A stretch of DNA of 64,000 nucleotides from Deinococcus taeanensis (GCF_020229735.1 NZ_CP083455.1:771001-835000); one strand, 5' to 3'. Positions 53,871 to 62,991 are shown, numbered from the stretch's first letter. Notes: generated by a model from the sequence alone, not told the origin. Program-made: numbers and translations.

Positions 53871-54404
53871 ATGCGCCTGCTTCCCCTGACTGCCGCTCTG
53901 CTTGCCTCCCTGACCGCCTGCACTTCCGTACAGCCCGGAACTGCGGACTACGTGCCGCTGGTGCAGACGTCCGCCGCCTCGGTAGCGCGCCTGGCCCCTG
54001 GCCAGACGCTCTACGTCCAGTACCGGTATCCGCGTAACCTGCTGGAGGAGGATCAGGAGTACGATCAGTACTTTGACGCGCTGGCCTTCGATTACTCCCC
54101 GGCTTCGCGCGTGAACGGCAACGTGCCCAGCCCGGTCAAACCGGCAGACTGGCTGAAGCTGCAGGCCGTCGAGGCGCCCAAGGGCGTCACGATCAATGTG
54201 CAGAAGGTCAATGTGGTGCGTGAGGTGACCAAGACCACGGACTCGGACAGTGGCGTCAACGTGAAGTACTACGAGGTGTTCCGCGTGACGTACAAGATTA
54301 CGGCCGCTGCGGATGCCAAGACCGGCGTCGACACCGCCAAGGTGACGTTCAACGACGGGAAGCGCACGCCGGACGTGATGGTGTTCCTGAACGTGACGCA
54401 GTGA
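53871..54404 (+). CDS. lipoprotein of unknown function
   Basis: The 177-residue protein has a lipoprotein signal (MRLLPLTAALLASLTAC, lipobox LTAC). The mature part has two beta-rich halves, with an acidic patch NLLEEDQEYDQYFD in the first and NVKYYEVFRVTYKITAAAD in the second. I do not recognise a family. A perfect 17-bp terminator follows 18 bases after the stop, so it is a single-gene unit. Confidence 0.75.
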   Translation: MRLLPLTAALLASLTACTSVQPGTADYVPLVQTSAASVARLAPGQTLYVQYRYPRNLLEEDQEYDQYFDALAFDYSPASRVNGNVPSPVKPADWLKLQAVEAPKGVTINVQKVNVVREVTKTTDSDSGVNVKYYEVFRVTYKITAAADAKTGVDTAKVTFNDGKRTPDVMVFLNVTQ

Positions 54405-54422
54405 CCTGACCGCCACCCGGCG

Positions 54423-54464
54423 ACAGAGGCAGGCCCCCGCACGTGGACGGGGGCCTGCCTCTGT
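54423..54464 (+). terminator. perfect 17-bp hairpin terminator
   Basis: ACAGAGGCAGGCCCCCG and its exact complement, with an 8-base loop, after the lipoprotein gene. Confidence 0.8.
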
Positions 54465-54516
54465 GACGCCGCGTGCGCGGTCTGCTGGCCGCGCGGTGGG
54501 GTGGCCCCTCATCCCG

Positions 54517-54522
54517 TATTCT
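54517..54522 (+). promoter_or_regulatory. -10 box of leaderless helicase gene
   Basis: TATTCT, then 7 bases, then ATG 54530. Confidence 0.55.
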
Positions 54523-54529
54523 GTGCGTT

Positions 54530-56693
54530 ATGCCTGTTGCGGAATCACGTCCGGAAATCCACCCGGATTTTGAAATAGAGAAGGAGCACCTGAAAGAAAC
54601 GGTCGCGGCGATGCTACGGCAGATCGAGTTCTGGGAGGACCGGGACCGGCAGATGGGCGCGGACCTGGAAACCAGCATCATCCTCGGTGATCAGGCGGAG
54701 GAATTCGCGGCGCTGCTCTCACCGCACGTGCACCAACCCTACTTCGGAAGCCTCAAGGTCCGCGTGGCGGGCCGGGAACAGACGCTGTACGTCGGCAAGC
54801 ACGGCTTCCGGGACGTGAAGGGACCGTACTCGGTGGTCAGCTGGGACAGCGAGGTGGGCAGTCTGTTCTACTCGCAGGCGCTGGGCTGGACGCCCCGGCG
54901 CGGAAGTGCCGGCGTGATCCGGCGGCGCCGTCAGCTGGACGTGCACCAGAAGACGCTGCTTCGCGTGACCGACCTGTACGACGATGAGCAGGGCGGGGAC
55001 ACCGGCGGGCGGGAAGAGGTGCTGCTGCGCCGGCTGAACGAGAGCAGCACCGCCGGCATGCGGGACGTGGTGGAAACGCTGCAGCCCGAGCAGAACGAAG
55101 CGATGCGGCACCCGGCAGGCGTGCCGGTCATCATCCAGGGTGCGGCGGGGTCCGGCAAGACGACCATCGGGTTTCACCGCCTGGCGTGGATGATCAACGC
55201 GGACCGCGGCGCGCACCGGGCGCGGCCGGAGGCGTGCATGGTGCTGATGCCGAACCGGGTTCTGGCGACGTACGCCGCGCGCATCCTGCCGGAACTGGGC
55301 ATTGAACGGGTGGTGGTCACCACCCCGGAAGCCTGGGCCACAGGGCTGCTGGGTCTGGAGAAGCTGGAGGTCACGGACCGGACGCTGAGCCTGCTGCTGA
55401 CCGACCGGGACAACACCAGGCGGGCGCTGGCGTGGCGCCGGGCGAAGCTGCTGGGGACGCGCGGATGCTGGACGTGGTCCGCACGCATCTCTGGAACCGC
55501 TTTAACGCGGCGCTGCGGGGGCTGGCGCTGCACGAGACGGTGGCCGTGCGGGGCCGGGACGCGCAGGTGTTCACGCTCGACGAGGCGGCGCTGGCCGCCC
55601 TGCTGCGGGACGTGTTCGCGGCCGATCCTCTGGACGGCTACCGGGCAGGCATGCGCCGCGCGGTTGAAGCCCGGGCCCTGGAGTTCCTGCGGGTTCCGGA
55701 GGATGAGGAACCCAGTGTGCGCCGGCAGCTGGCGACGCCGCTGACGAGCCTGCTGGGCCGCATTTTCGCCACGACGACGCCCATTACTGAGGCGCGGCGC
55801 CTGCTGGGCAGTCCCGCGGACCTCGCGGCGAGCGGGCTGCTGACCGAGCGGGAGATTGCGCTGCTCGGCACCGATCCGCTCAGTGGGATTCCCACCCCCC
55901 GGCGGGCCAACGCGGACGTCACGGAACTGCCGCTGATGCTGGCGGTGCAGGCGTTCACAGGGGGCATCGGGCGGCTGGACGGGCGGACGCTTGAACCGTT
56001 CGATCACGTGGTGCTGGACGAGGCCCAGGACTACTCGCCGCTGCTGTACGCGCTGCTGGGCCGCGCGACGCGGCCGGGGCATATCACGGCGCTGGGCGAC
56101 ATGAACCAGGGCATGCACGGCTACAAGGGGCCGAGCTCGTGGGAGGCGGTGCAGGCGCAACTGCCGGGCGCGCAGGTGCTCACGCTGGGCCGCACGTACC
56201 GGTCCACGCGGCAGATCACCGAGCTGGGCGCGCGGATCGCAGCGACGTACAACCGCGCCGCGGCGGTGCAGGGCGTGGACCGGGACGGGGCGGAGGTGCA
56301 GCGGTACACGGCCCCGTCCGGCAGCCTGAACGGGGAACTGCCCCTGATTGCGCGGGCCGTGAAGGACGCGCAGGCGGCCGGGCACGTGAATATCGCCATT
56401 GTCACGCGCCGCGGCGTGGAGGCCGAGCGCCTGGCCGAGACGTTGCGGGAGTTCGATACGGACGCGCAGCCGATCACGAGTCAGGAGCACCGGTTCCGGG
56501 GGGGCTGGTGATTCTGCCTGTGAACCTCGCCAAGGGGCTGGAGTTCAGCGCGGCGATCGTGGCAAGTGCGAACGCGGAAACCTACGATGAAAGCACCGAG
56601 TACGAGCGGCGGCTGCTGTACGTGTCCGTGAGCCGCGCGCTGCACTGGCTGGCGCTGGTGAGTGTGGGGGACCTGCACCCCCTGATCGCCTGA
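54530..56693 (+). pseudogene. HelD/helicase IV-like superfamily I helicase with two frameshifts
   Basis: Three frames together give a complete UvrD/HelD-type helicase of about 721 residues. Frame one (from ATG 54530) has Walker A GAAGSGKTTIGFHRLAWM near residue 204. Frame two has motif II VVLDEAQDYSPLLYALL, GDMNQGMHGY and motif IV GRTYRSTRQ. Frame three has LAKGLEFSAAIV and motif VI LLYVSVSRALHWL. One missing G in the G4 run at 55453-55456 and one in the G7 run at 56498-56504 explain both breaks; the protein then reads KLLGDARMLDVVRTHLW and RFRGGLVILPVN across them. Every motif is intact, which argues for sequence error. Related proteins act in repair and replication-transcription conflict. 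Confidence 0.8.
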
Positions 56694-56711
56694 CATCAGG
56701 GCACCGTTGCG

Positions 56712-56777
56712 CCCCCGGCCGGGCCGGCCTCTGCCTGAGGGCGCCTTTCGGCGCGGCTCACCCGCACCGGCCGGGGG
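56712..56777. terminator. long-range stem after the helicase gene
   Basis: CCCCCGGCCGG (56712-56722) pairs with CCGGCCGGGGG (56767-56777); GCGCC-TTTC-GGCGC lies between. A weak terminator candidate. Confidence 0.4.
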
Positions 56778-56794
56778 GCGGAGCACAGTGGGGC

Positions 56795-57004
56795 ATGGAT
56801 GATCAGAAAACCACGGGCGGGCTGCCGGAGGACACCGGCAACAGCATGAGTGAGCGCAGCGTGCAGGGCGAGTCCGGCACCGGTGAGACCGACACCCCGG
56901 TGGCGAGCGGCCACACGGCCGGAAGGCGCGAGGCGGAGGACCAGCCGGACGCCGGTGCGTCCGGCACGACCTTCGATGCGGGCAGCAGCATCCCGGGCCG
57001 CTGA
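56795..57004 (+). CDS. small hydrophilic, likely disordered protein
   Basis: The 69-residue product is rich in Gly, Ser, Thr, Glu and Asp (MDDQKTTGGLPEDTGNSMSE at the start) with no hydrophobic core, so it is probably disordered. Third-position GC bias matches neighbours, which supports coding. No ribosome site is clear; CACAGT lies 5 bases upstream of the ATG as a possible weak -10. Such hydrophilins can be linked to desiccation tolerance, but that is speculation. A strong terminator follows 6 bases after the stop, which supports a real gene. Confidence 0.58.
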   Translation: MDDQKTTGGLPEDTGNSMSERSVQGESGTGETDTPVASGHTAGRREAEDQPDAGASGTTFDAGSSIPGR

Positions 57005-57010
57005 ACAGAG

Positions 57011-57054
57011 GCAAGGCAGGCGCCCCGCTTTCCTGTGCGGGGCGCCTGCCTTGC
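57011..57054. terminator. perfect 18-bp hairpin terminator
   Basis: GCAAGGCAGGCGCCCCGC and its exact complement across an 8-base loop, between the small hydrophilic gene and the convergent cytochrome gene. Confidence 0.8.
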
Positions 57055-57060
57055 GTGGGA

Positions 57061-57735
57061 TCAGTTCTGGGTTTTCAGGAACCAGTACACGTTGGCAATA
57101 TCCGAATCGGTAAGTTGCGCGTCTGTGAACCGGGGCATCACGGCGCTGAGTTCACGCTCGGGCGTCTTGCCCTCGCGCAAGGTGGTGGTGAACTGCGCCA
57201 GCGTCCAGGCCTTCGGGCCGTCCGCGTTCACGAGGCTGGGGCCCACGCCGCCCTTGGCTTCTGCGCCGTGGCAGCCGGCGCAGTTGCTCGCGAACGTCTT
57301 CGCGCCGGCCTGGCCGTCGCCCTGGGTTTCGGCGCCTTCGGCCATTTCGGCGGGCTGCTGGCCGGTCTGCCCCGAATCATCCTGGTCCAGGTCGCTGCCT
57401 TCGGTGGTGGCGCCGGACGGCTGACTGCCCGTGGCGGTGCGGCCGCTGGCGGCCACGGCGCCTTCCTCACCGCTCTGCGTGCCGCCGGTCGTGTCGGCCA
57501 TCACGTTGCCCTGGGGTTGGGTGGGGTTCTCTGCGCCCACCGCGGTGGTCGTGGAGCTTTCCGGGCTGGGCGGCTCGTCGCTGTTGCGCGCGGCGTTCCC
57601 TTCGGTGGTGCCGTCCCCCCGCGGTTTCTCATGGCCGGCCTCCTCGTGGTGCACGGCGGTGTTGTACCCGGCGATGGAACCGCCGATGGTCAGCGCCAGC
57701 AGCAGCGTGATGGTCACGACGAACGTGTTCTTCAT
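57061..57735 (-). CDS. membrane-anchored c-type cytochrome
   Basis: The 224-residue protein has an N-terminal anchor (about residues 5-24), then about 110 residues of Gly/Ser/Thr/Glu-rich linker of low complexity, and a C-terminal monoheme cytochrome c domain of about 85 residues. The heme motif is CAGCH, and the distal ligand is Met in SAVMPRF; GGVGPSLVNADGPKAW lies between them. The long linker would let the heme domain reach through the thick envelope to an electron partner. TAGGCT lies 6 bases before ATG 57735 on the minus strand. Confidence 0.9.
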   Translation of the reverse strand: MKNTFVVTITLLLALTIGGSIAGYNTAVHHEEAGHEKPRGDGTTEGNAARNSDEPPSPESSTTTAVGAENPTQPQGNVMADTTGGTQSGEEGAVAASGRTATGSQPSGATTEGSDLDQDDSGQTGQQPAEMAEGAETQGDGQAGAKTFASNCAGCHGAEAKGGVGPSLVNADGPKAWTLAQFTTTLREGKTPERELSAVMPRFTDAQLTDSDIANVYWFLKTQN

Positions 57736-57741
57736 ACCCCG

Positions 57742-57747
57742 AGCCTA
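57742..57747 (-). promoter_or_regulatory. -10 box of leaderless cytochrome gene
   Basis: TAGGCT on the minus strand, 6 bases before ATG 57735. Confidence 0.55.
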
Positions 57748-57804
57748 CCATACGGTCAGGGGTCGTTTGCCCGCGCCAGAGCGCACTTCCCCGCTCATGT
57801 GCCC

Positions 57805-57810
57805 TACACT
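57805..57810 (+). promoter_or_regulatory. -10 box of leaderless promoter
   Basis: TACACT, then 6 bases, then ATG 57817. Confidence 0.6.
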
Positions 57811-57816
57811 GCGCAC

Positions 57817-58557
57817 ATGCCAGAGCCGCGCCTCGCCAGCCTGACGTGCAGCAATACCGACATCCTGCACGCCCTGGGTGCCACCGACCGTCTGGTTGCC
57901 GTAGACAGCCACAGCGACGCACCCGGCCTGGGACACGCCACCCGCCTGGGACCAGATCTGAACATTGACGTGGCCGCCCTGAGCGCCGCCCGGCCGGACC
58001 TGGTGCTGGCCAGCCTCAGCGTGCCCGGCATGGAACGCGTGGTGCAGGAGGTGCAGGCCGCGGGCCTCACCACCGTGATTCTGGATCCCACGAGCGTCCC
58101 GGAGACGGCCGCCACAATCCGGCAGGTGGGAAAGCTGCTGAACCTCACCGCGCGCGCCGAGGAGGTGGCGGCCGCGCTGGAAGCTGAACTGGCCGCGCTG
58201 CACCGCGCGTGGCCGGTCACGCCGCGCGTCCTGGTGGAATGGTGGCCGAAACCGATCATTGCGGCCACCCGCGACTCCTGGGTTACCGACCTGCTCGCCA
58301 GCCTGGGCGCCGTGAACGCCCTGGCAGAGCGGGCCGGGCGCAGCAGTCCCCTCACGCTGGAGGAGGTGCGTGCCGCCCGGCCTGACCTGATCGTGTGCTC
58401 ATGGTGCGGCGCGAAGAAACTCCGCCCCGAGGTGATTGAGGCGCGCGGGCTGGGCGTTCCGGTCGTGGCCGTGCCAGAAAGCGGCCTGGGCCGCCCGGGG
58501 CCCCGCCTGATCGAGGGCGCCCGGCAGATCCGCGCGGCCCTGGACCGCCTGCCCTGA
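57817..58557 (+). CDS. BtuF-fold substrate-binding protein without signal peptide
   Basis: The 246-residue protein has the helical-backbone metal/cobalamin-binding fold (BtuF, FepB): SLTCSNTDILHALGATDRLV, ARPDLVLASLSVPGMERVVQ, LVEWWPKPIIAATRDSWVTD, ARPDLIVCSWCGAKK. It begins MPEPRLASLTC at a start fixed by the -10 box and has no signal sequence or lipobox, so it should be cytoplasmic. No transporter genes are adjacent. It may bind cobalamin or another tetrapyrrole or corrinoid inside the cell; the ligand is unknown. Confidence 0.8.
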   Translation: MPEPRLASLTCSNTDILHALGATDRLVAVDSHSDAPGLGHATRLGPDLNIDVAALSAARPDLVLASLSVPGMERVVQEVQAAGLTTVILDPTSVPETAATIRQVGKLLNLTARAEEVAAALEAELAALHRAWPVTPRVLVEWWPKPIIAATRDSWVTDLLASLGAVNALAERAGRSSPLTLEEVRAARPDLIVCSWCGAKKLRPEVIEARGLGVPVVAVPESGLGRPGPRLIEGARQIRAALDRLP

Positions 58558-58572
58558 GGTCCGGCCTGCGGG

Positions 58573-59169
58573 TCAGGTGACCTGGGGTGACCAGCCCAGC
58601 AGGGCCCGCAGGCCGGTGACGCAGTCCGCCCGGTACTGACCGAGGTCCGGGTCCGGGTCGGCCAGGAAGCGCACGCTGAGGCCCTCGACCAGCGCCCGCA
58701 ACAGGCGCGCCCGGCCCGGCGCGCCCTCGGCCCCGGCCAGGCGCGCCAGTTCGAGATCCACGGCCAGAGAGTCAGCCAGAAAGGCGCGCTGCATGGTCAT
58801 CAGGTCCGGGTCGCGGGTGGCGGCGGCCAGAAAATCCAGGGACACGGTGTAGAAGCGCCGGGTGTTCACCAGACCGTAGAACTGGTTGTCCACGTACGCG
58901 CGCAGCTTTGCCTCCGGCGTGGTCGCCTGCCGCACGGCCCGGCGCGTGGCCACCGCAATGGTCCGCGAGAAGCGGCGCATCACGGCGCTGAGCAGCCCGG
59001 CGCGACTGCCGAAGTGGTACACCAGCGTGCCGCGGCTCACGCCGGCGTGCGCGGCGATGTCGGCCAGGGTCACGCCCGCGTAGCCACGCTCGTACAGAGC
59101 GAGGTACGCGGCTTTCTCAAGAGCGGCGCGGCGCTGCCGGTCCTGAATGGGGTTGACCTTTCGCGCCAT
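58573..59169 (-). CDS. TetR-family transcriptional regulator
   Basis: The 198-residue protein has an N-terminal TetR helix-turn-helix (YAGVTLADIAAHAGVSRGTL, then VYHFGSRAGLLSAV) and a helical ligand-binding half. The BetI-like style (start MARKVNPIQDRQRRAALEKA) is common. It is the last gene of a same-strand row mtnN-lrgA-lrgB-tetR, 34 bases after lrgB, so it may control lrgAB. The ligand is unknown. Confidence 0.88.
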   Translation of the reverse strand: MARKVNPIQDRQRRAALEKAAYLALYERGYAGVTLADIAAHAGVSRGTLVYHFGSRAGLLSAVMRRFSRTIAVATRRAVRQATTPEAKLRAYVDNQFYGLVNTRRFYTVSLDFLAAATRDPDLMTMQRAFLADSLAVDLELARLAGAEGAPGRARLLRALVEGLSVRFLADPDPDLGQYRADCVTGLRALLGWSPQVT

Positions 59170-59203
59170 TGCCGCTCAGCATCCCGGCTGCGCGCCCCGC
59201 GCG

Positions 59204-59869
59204 TCAAGGCACCTGTGCGAGCAGGGCCACCACCAGCGTCACGGTGAGGGCAGCGAGACCCATGCCGATCGAGGAGGCCGCGCCGGTCAGGGCTCCCTCC
59301 TCGCGCGCGCGCGCCGTGCCGATGCCGTGCGCCACGGCCCCCATCGCCACGCCCCGCGCCAGCGGGTGCCGCACGCCCAGCACACTCAGCGCCGCAGGCA
59401 GCAGCAGCGCCCCCACCAGACCGGACAGGACCGCGAGCGTGGCCGCCAGGGCGGGCGGAGCGTGCGTGAACGGCGCCAGTTGCAGCGCGACCGGGCTGGT
59501 GGCCGGCGCGGTGCTCAGGGCGCGCTGCGCGTCCATGCTCAGGTGCAGGGCGCGGGCCAGAATGGTGTCGGTGAGAACGCCCAGCAGCGTGCCGCTCAGG
59601 CCACCCAGCAGCAGGGCCCGCCACTGCCGCGCCAGCAGCGCCCGCTGGCGGTACAGCGGCACGGCCAGCGCCACCACTGCCGGCGCGAGCAGGGCCGTCA
59701 GGGCGTCCACCTCGCGCAGGTACGCGGGGTAGGGCACCCCGGACACCAGCAGGGCCAGGGCCACCAGCAGCGTGCCGATCAGGGTGGGGTTGGCAAGCGG
59801 GGAATGCGCGCGCGCCTGGGCCAGGACCCCCGCGGTGAAGGCCAGCAGCGTCACCGCCACCCAGATCAT
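59204..59869 (-). CDS. lrgB: LrgB/CidB-family membrane protein
   Basis: The 221-residue protein has about six to eight membrane helices and the LrgB pattern: FTAGVLAQARAHSPLANPTL, PAVVALAVPLYRQRALL, and the conserved late segment RGVAMGAVAHGIGTARAREE. LrgB acts with LrgA as a holin/antiholin-like or small-molecule exporter pair controlling autolysis or export of pyruvate-like metabolites. ATG 59869 lies 28 bases after the lrgA stop. Confidence 0.87.
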   Translation of the reverse strand: MIWVAVTLLAFTAGVLAQARAHSPLANPTLIGTLLVALALLVSGVPYPAYLREVDALTALLAPAVVALAVPLYRQRALLARQWRALLLGGLSGTLLGVLTDTILARALHLSMDAQRALSTAPATSPVALQLAPFTHAPPALAATLAVLSGLVGALLLPAALSVLGVRHPLARGVAMGAVAHGIGTARAREEGALTGAASSIGMGLAALTVTLVVALLAQVP

Positions 59870-59897
59870 GGAGCGCCCCGGCCCGCACCTGGGCCAG

Positions 59898-60296
59898 TCA
59901 CGGCGCGCCGTCGTCCGTGCGGAGCAGGCGGGAGGCCAGCAGGCCGGCCGCGCCCGCACCAATGAGCAGGCCCGCCGTCATGACCAGCAGCCACAGTGCC
60001 CACTGCGCCCCCGCGCCCAGGAACTGCAGGAAGCCTACGGTGGCCGGAATGAACAGCAGCCCCAGGATGCCCAGCAGGCCATCGGCGGCGTCGGCGATCC
60101 AGTGCAGCCGCACCGCGCCGGTGCCCAGCGCCGCCCACAGCAGCACCAGCCCCACCACCGACCCGGGCAGCGGCAGGTGCAGCGCGCCGGTCAGCGCCTG
60201 TCCGGCCGCGGCGAAGGCCAGGAGCACGCCCAGGCCCAGCACAAAGCGCGCGGGCGCGGCCAGCCGGGCCGTGAATTCCCCGTGGGAAGCAGACAC
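59898..60296 (-). CDS. lrgA: LrgA/CidA-family holin-like protein
   Basis: The 132-residue protein has four helices typical of LrgA/CidA: FVLGLGVLLAFAAAGQALTG, LPLPGSVVGLVLLWAAL (conserved PGSVVG), GLLGILGLLFIPATVGF (conserved FIPA.VG), and WALWLLVMTAGLLIG. It starts on a GTG at 60296, 11 bases after the mtnN stop, so it lies in an operon with mtnN and lrgB. Confidence 0.87.
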   Translation of the reverse strand: MSASHGEFTARLAAPARFVLGLGVLLAFAAAGQALTGALHLPLPGSVVGLVLLWAALGTGAVRLHWIADAADGLLGILGLLFIPATVGFLQFLGAGAQWALWLLVMTAGLLIGAGAAGLLASRLLRTDDGAP

Positions 60297-60307
60297 CGGA
60301 CGCGGGC

Positions 60308-61021
60308 TCAGGCGCCCGGCTGGCCGCCCGCCTGGGCGTGCAGCTGGGCCAGCATGCCGCGCACCACCTGTTTGGCGTGCCGCGCCACCCGCGGCATGAA
60401 CTCCCGGTAGTCCACCTGGGCGTCGTGGTCAGCAGTGTCGCTGACCGAGCGGATCACCACGAACGGCACGCCTGCCTTGGCGCACACCTGCGCGACCGCC
60501 GCGCCCTCCATCTCCGCGCAGGCCGCGCCGAAGGTGGTCCACAGGCGCTGCACGCCCTCGCTGGACGCGATGAACTGATCCCCGCTCGCCACCCGGCCGT
60601 CGAGCACGCGCACGCCGGGCACCTCGCGCGCGGCCGTCAGGGCCGCCTCGCGCAGCGTGGGGTCCGCCGGCCACGTGGGCGTCTCGCCGGGCACCGTGCC
60701 GGCCGCATACCCCAGGGCCGTCACGTCCACGTCGTGCTGCACGCAGTCCGTGCTGACCACGATGTCCCCCACCTGCAGTTCCGGGTGCACGCCCCCGGCC
60801 ACACCCGTGAAGATGACGCGGGTGGCGCCCTGCATCAGCAGGTACGTGGTGGTCATGGCGGCATTCACCTTCCCGATGCCGCCTTTCGTGAGGAGCACCG
60901 GCACGCCGCCCAGCGTGCCGCGGTGCAGGGTCACCCCCGGAAAGGCCAGGTCCTCACGGGAGTGCAGGTCCGCGAGAAGCAACTCGATTTCTTCGTCCAT
61001 CGCGCCAATGATCGCCAGCAT
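60308..61021 (-). CDS. mtnN: 5'-methylthioadenosine/S-adenosylhomocysteine nucleosidase
   Basis: The 237-residue enzyme cleaves adenine from MTA and SAH, recycling methionine and removing a methylation inhibitor. Family residues are present: start IIGAMDEEIELLL with the acid-site Glu, TGVAGGVHPELQVGDIVV, CAEMEGAAVAQVC (Glu pair that binds ribose and adenine) and SVSDTADHDA (catalytic Asp). TACACT is 7 bases before ATG 61021 on the minus strand. Coupling to lrgAB suggests shared control, perhaps by growth state. Confidence 0.92.
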   Translation of the reverse strand: MLAIIGAMDEEIELLLADLHSREDLAFPGVTLHRGTLGGVPVLLTKGGIGKVNAAMTTTYLLMQGATRVIFTGVAGGVHPELQVGDIVVSTDCVQHDVDVTALGYAAGTVPGETPTWPADPTLREAALTAAREVPGVRVLDGRVASGDQFIASSEGVQRLWTTFGAACAEMEGAAVAQVCAKAGVPFVVIRSVSDTADHDAQVDYREFMPRVARHAKQVVRGMLAQLHAQAGGQPGA

Positions 61022-61028
61022 TCCTGCC

Positions 61029-61034
61029 AGTGTA
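61029..61034 (-). promoter_or_regulatory. -10 box of leaderless mtnN-lrgAB operon
   Basis: TACACT on the minus strand, 7 bases before ATG 61021. Confidence 0.55.
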
Positions 61035-61089
61035 GCCCAGCGGTCCGCGCCGCCCGGCGCGGGTGGTGGCTCACCTCATGGGCGCGGCG

Positions 61090-61095
61090 TATGCT
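61090..61095 (+). promoter_or_regulatory. -10 box of leaderless aminotransferase gene
   Basis: TATGCT, then 7 bases, then ATG 61103. With the mtnN box this makes a short divergent pair with 55 bases between the -10 boxes. Confidence 0.55.
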
Positions 61096-61102
61096 CGGCG
61101 GC

Positions 61103-62296
61103 ATGACGGACACCACCAGCCGCAACCCGCGGGACACCCTGGACGTGAGCGCCCTGCGTCACCCTGACTCCCTGAAGTGGACCCTGTACGCCGAGGACGT
61201 GATTCCCATGTGGGTGGCGGACATGGACTACCCGGTTGCGCCGCCCATCATGGCGGCCCTGCGCGAGCGCCTTGAGCAGGGCCTCGGGTACGCACAGCTG
61301 CGCGGCGACCGCCGCCTGACCAGCGCCCTGAGTGCGAAGCTGGCCGCGCAGGGCCTCACGGACCTGCCGGACGATGGCGTGACGTTCCTGCCGGGCGTCG
61401 TGCCGGGCATCTACGCCGCCGTACACGCCCTGACCAGCCCCGGCGAACCGGTGGTCACCATGACCCCGGTCTACCACCCGTTCCACCTCGCGATCACGCA
61501 GCTGGGCCGCCGCGTGGCCGGCGTGCCCCTGCGCGACGCGGAGCAGGGGTACGAGATCAACTGGGCCGCCATGGACGCCGCTTCGCGCGGTTCGCGGCTG
61601 CTGCTGCTGTGCCACCCGCACAACCCCACCGGGCGGGTGTGGACCGCCGAGGAACTCCGGCGCCTGCGGGACCTGGTGCTCGCCCGCGACCTGTTCGTGA
61701 TGAGCGACGAACTGCACGCCGACCTGCGTTTTACCGGCGAACCGTTCGAGGCGTTCGCCGCCGACCCGCGCGTGCAGAGCCGCACCATTACCCTGACCGG
61801 GCCGTGCAAGGCGTTCAACACGGCCGGCCTGGGAATCGGCGCGATGATCAGTCACAACGCGGCCCTGCTCGGGCGCGTGCGCGGCGCGGCCGGCGGCCTG
61901 ATGGGCCACGAGAGCGCCCTGAGCATCACCATGTGGCGCGCCGCCCTGGCAGAGGGCGGCCCGTGGCTGGAAGAAACCCTGGCTTACCTGCAGGACAACC
62001 GCGACTTCCTGAGTGCGTACCTGCGTGAGCACCTGCCCTGGGTGCGTTTTCACGTGCCGGAAGCCACCTACCTCGCGTGGCTGGACCTGCGCGCCCACCC
62101 GCGCGCCGGGGACATCCAGGCGTTCCTGCTGGAAGAAGCCCGGGTGGCGATTCATGACGGCCCGCTGTTCGCCCCGGAAGGGTTCGGCGCGCAGTACCAG
62201 GGGTTCATCCGCCTGAACTTCGCGACCAGCCGCGAACTGCTGCGCGAGGCCCTTGACCGGATGGCCGCCGCGCTGCGCCGCGATCAGCCCGCCTGA
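61103..62296 (+). CDS. PLP-dependent aminotransferase / C-S lyase (MalY/PatB type)
   Basis: The 397-residue fold-type I PLP enzyme matches the MalY/PatB subgroup: start DSLKWTLYAEDVIPMWVADM, HNPTGRVWTAEELRRL, SDELHADLRF (Asp binding the PLP nitrogen), and the Schiff-base Lys236 in GPCKAFNTAGLG. Members are cystathionine beta-lyases or aminotransferases. It is divergent from mtnN, another methionine-cycle gene, which favours a role in methionine or cysteine metabolism. Confidence 0.9.
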   Translation: MTDTTSRNPRDTLDVSALRHPDSLKWTLYAEDVIPMWVADMDYPVAPPIMAALRERLEQGLGYAQLRGDRRLTSALSAKLAAQGLTDLPDDGVTFLPGVVPGIYAAVHALTSPGEPVVTMTPVYHPFHLAITQLGRRVAGVPLRDAEQGYEINWAAMDAASRGSRLLLLCHPHNPTGRVWTAEELRRLRDLVLARDLFVMSDELHADLRFTGEPFEAFAADPRVQSRTITLTGPCKAFNTAGLGIGAMISHNAALLGRVRGAAGGLMGHESALSITMWRAALAEGGPWLEETLAYLQDNRDFLSAYLREHLPWVRFHVPEATYLAWLDLRAHPRAGDIQAFLLEEARVAIHDGPLFAPEGFGAQYQGFIRLNFATSRELLREALDRMAAALRRDQPA

Positions 62297-62307
62297 GTCA
62301 GGCCCCG

Positions 62308-62344
62308 CGGCGGGCCGGGAAGCTGATGACCGCCCGGCCCGCCG
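62308..62344. terminator. perfect 12-bp hairpin between convergent genes
   Basis: CGGCGGGCCGGG (62308-62319) and CCCGGCCCGCCG (62333-62344) form a perfect stem with a 13-base loop, between the aminotransferase and hisG. Confidence 0.7.
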
Positions 62345-62356
62345 GATGGAACGCGC

Positions 62357-62991
<635 letters not shown>

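Noticed and set aside
57736..57816. Cobalamin riboswitch upstream of the BtuF-fold gene
   Set aside because: The -10 box is 6 bases from the ATG, leaving no leader; no conserved B12-box sequence is seen.
61022..61102. SAM or SAH riboswitch in front of mtnN or the aminotransferase
   Set aside because: Both genes have -10 boxes next to the start codon and only 81 bases separate the two start codons.
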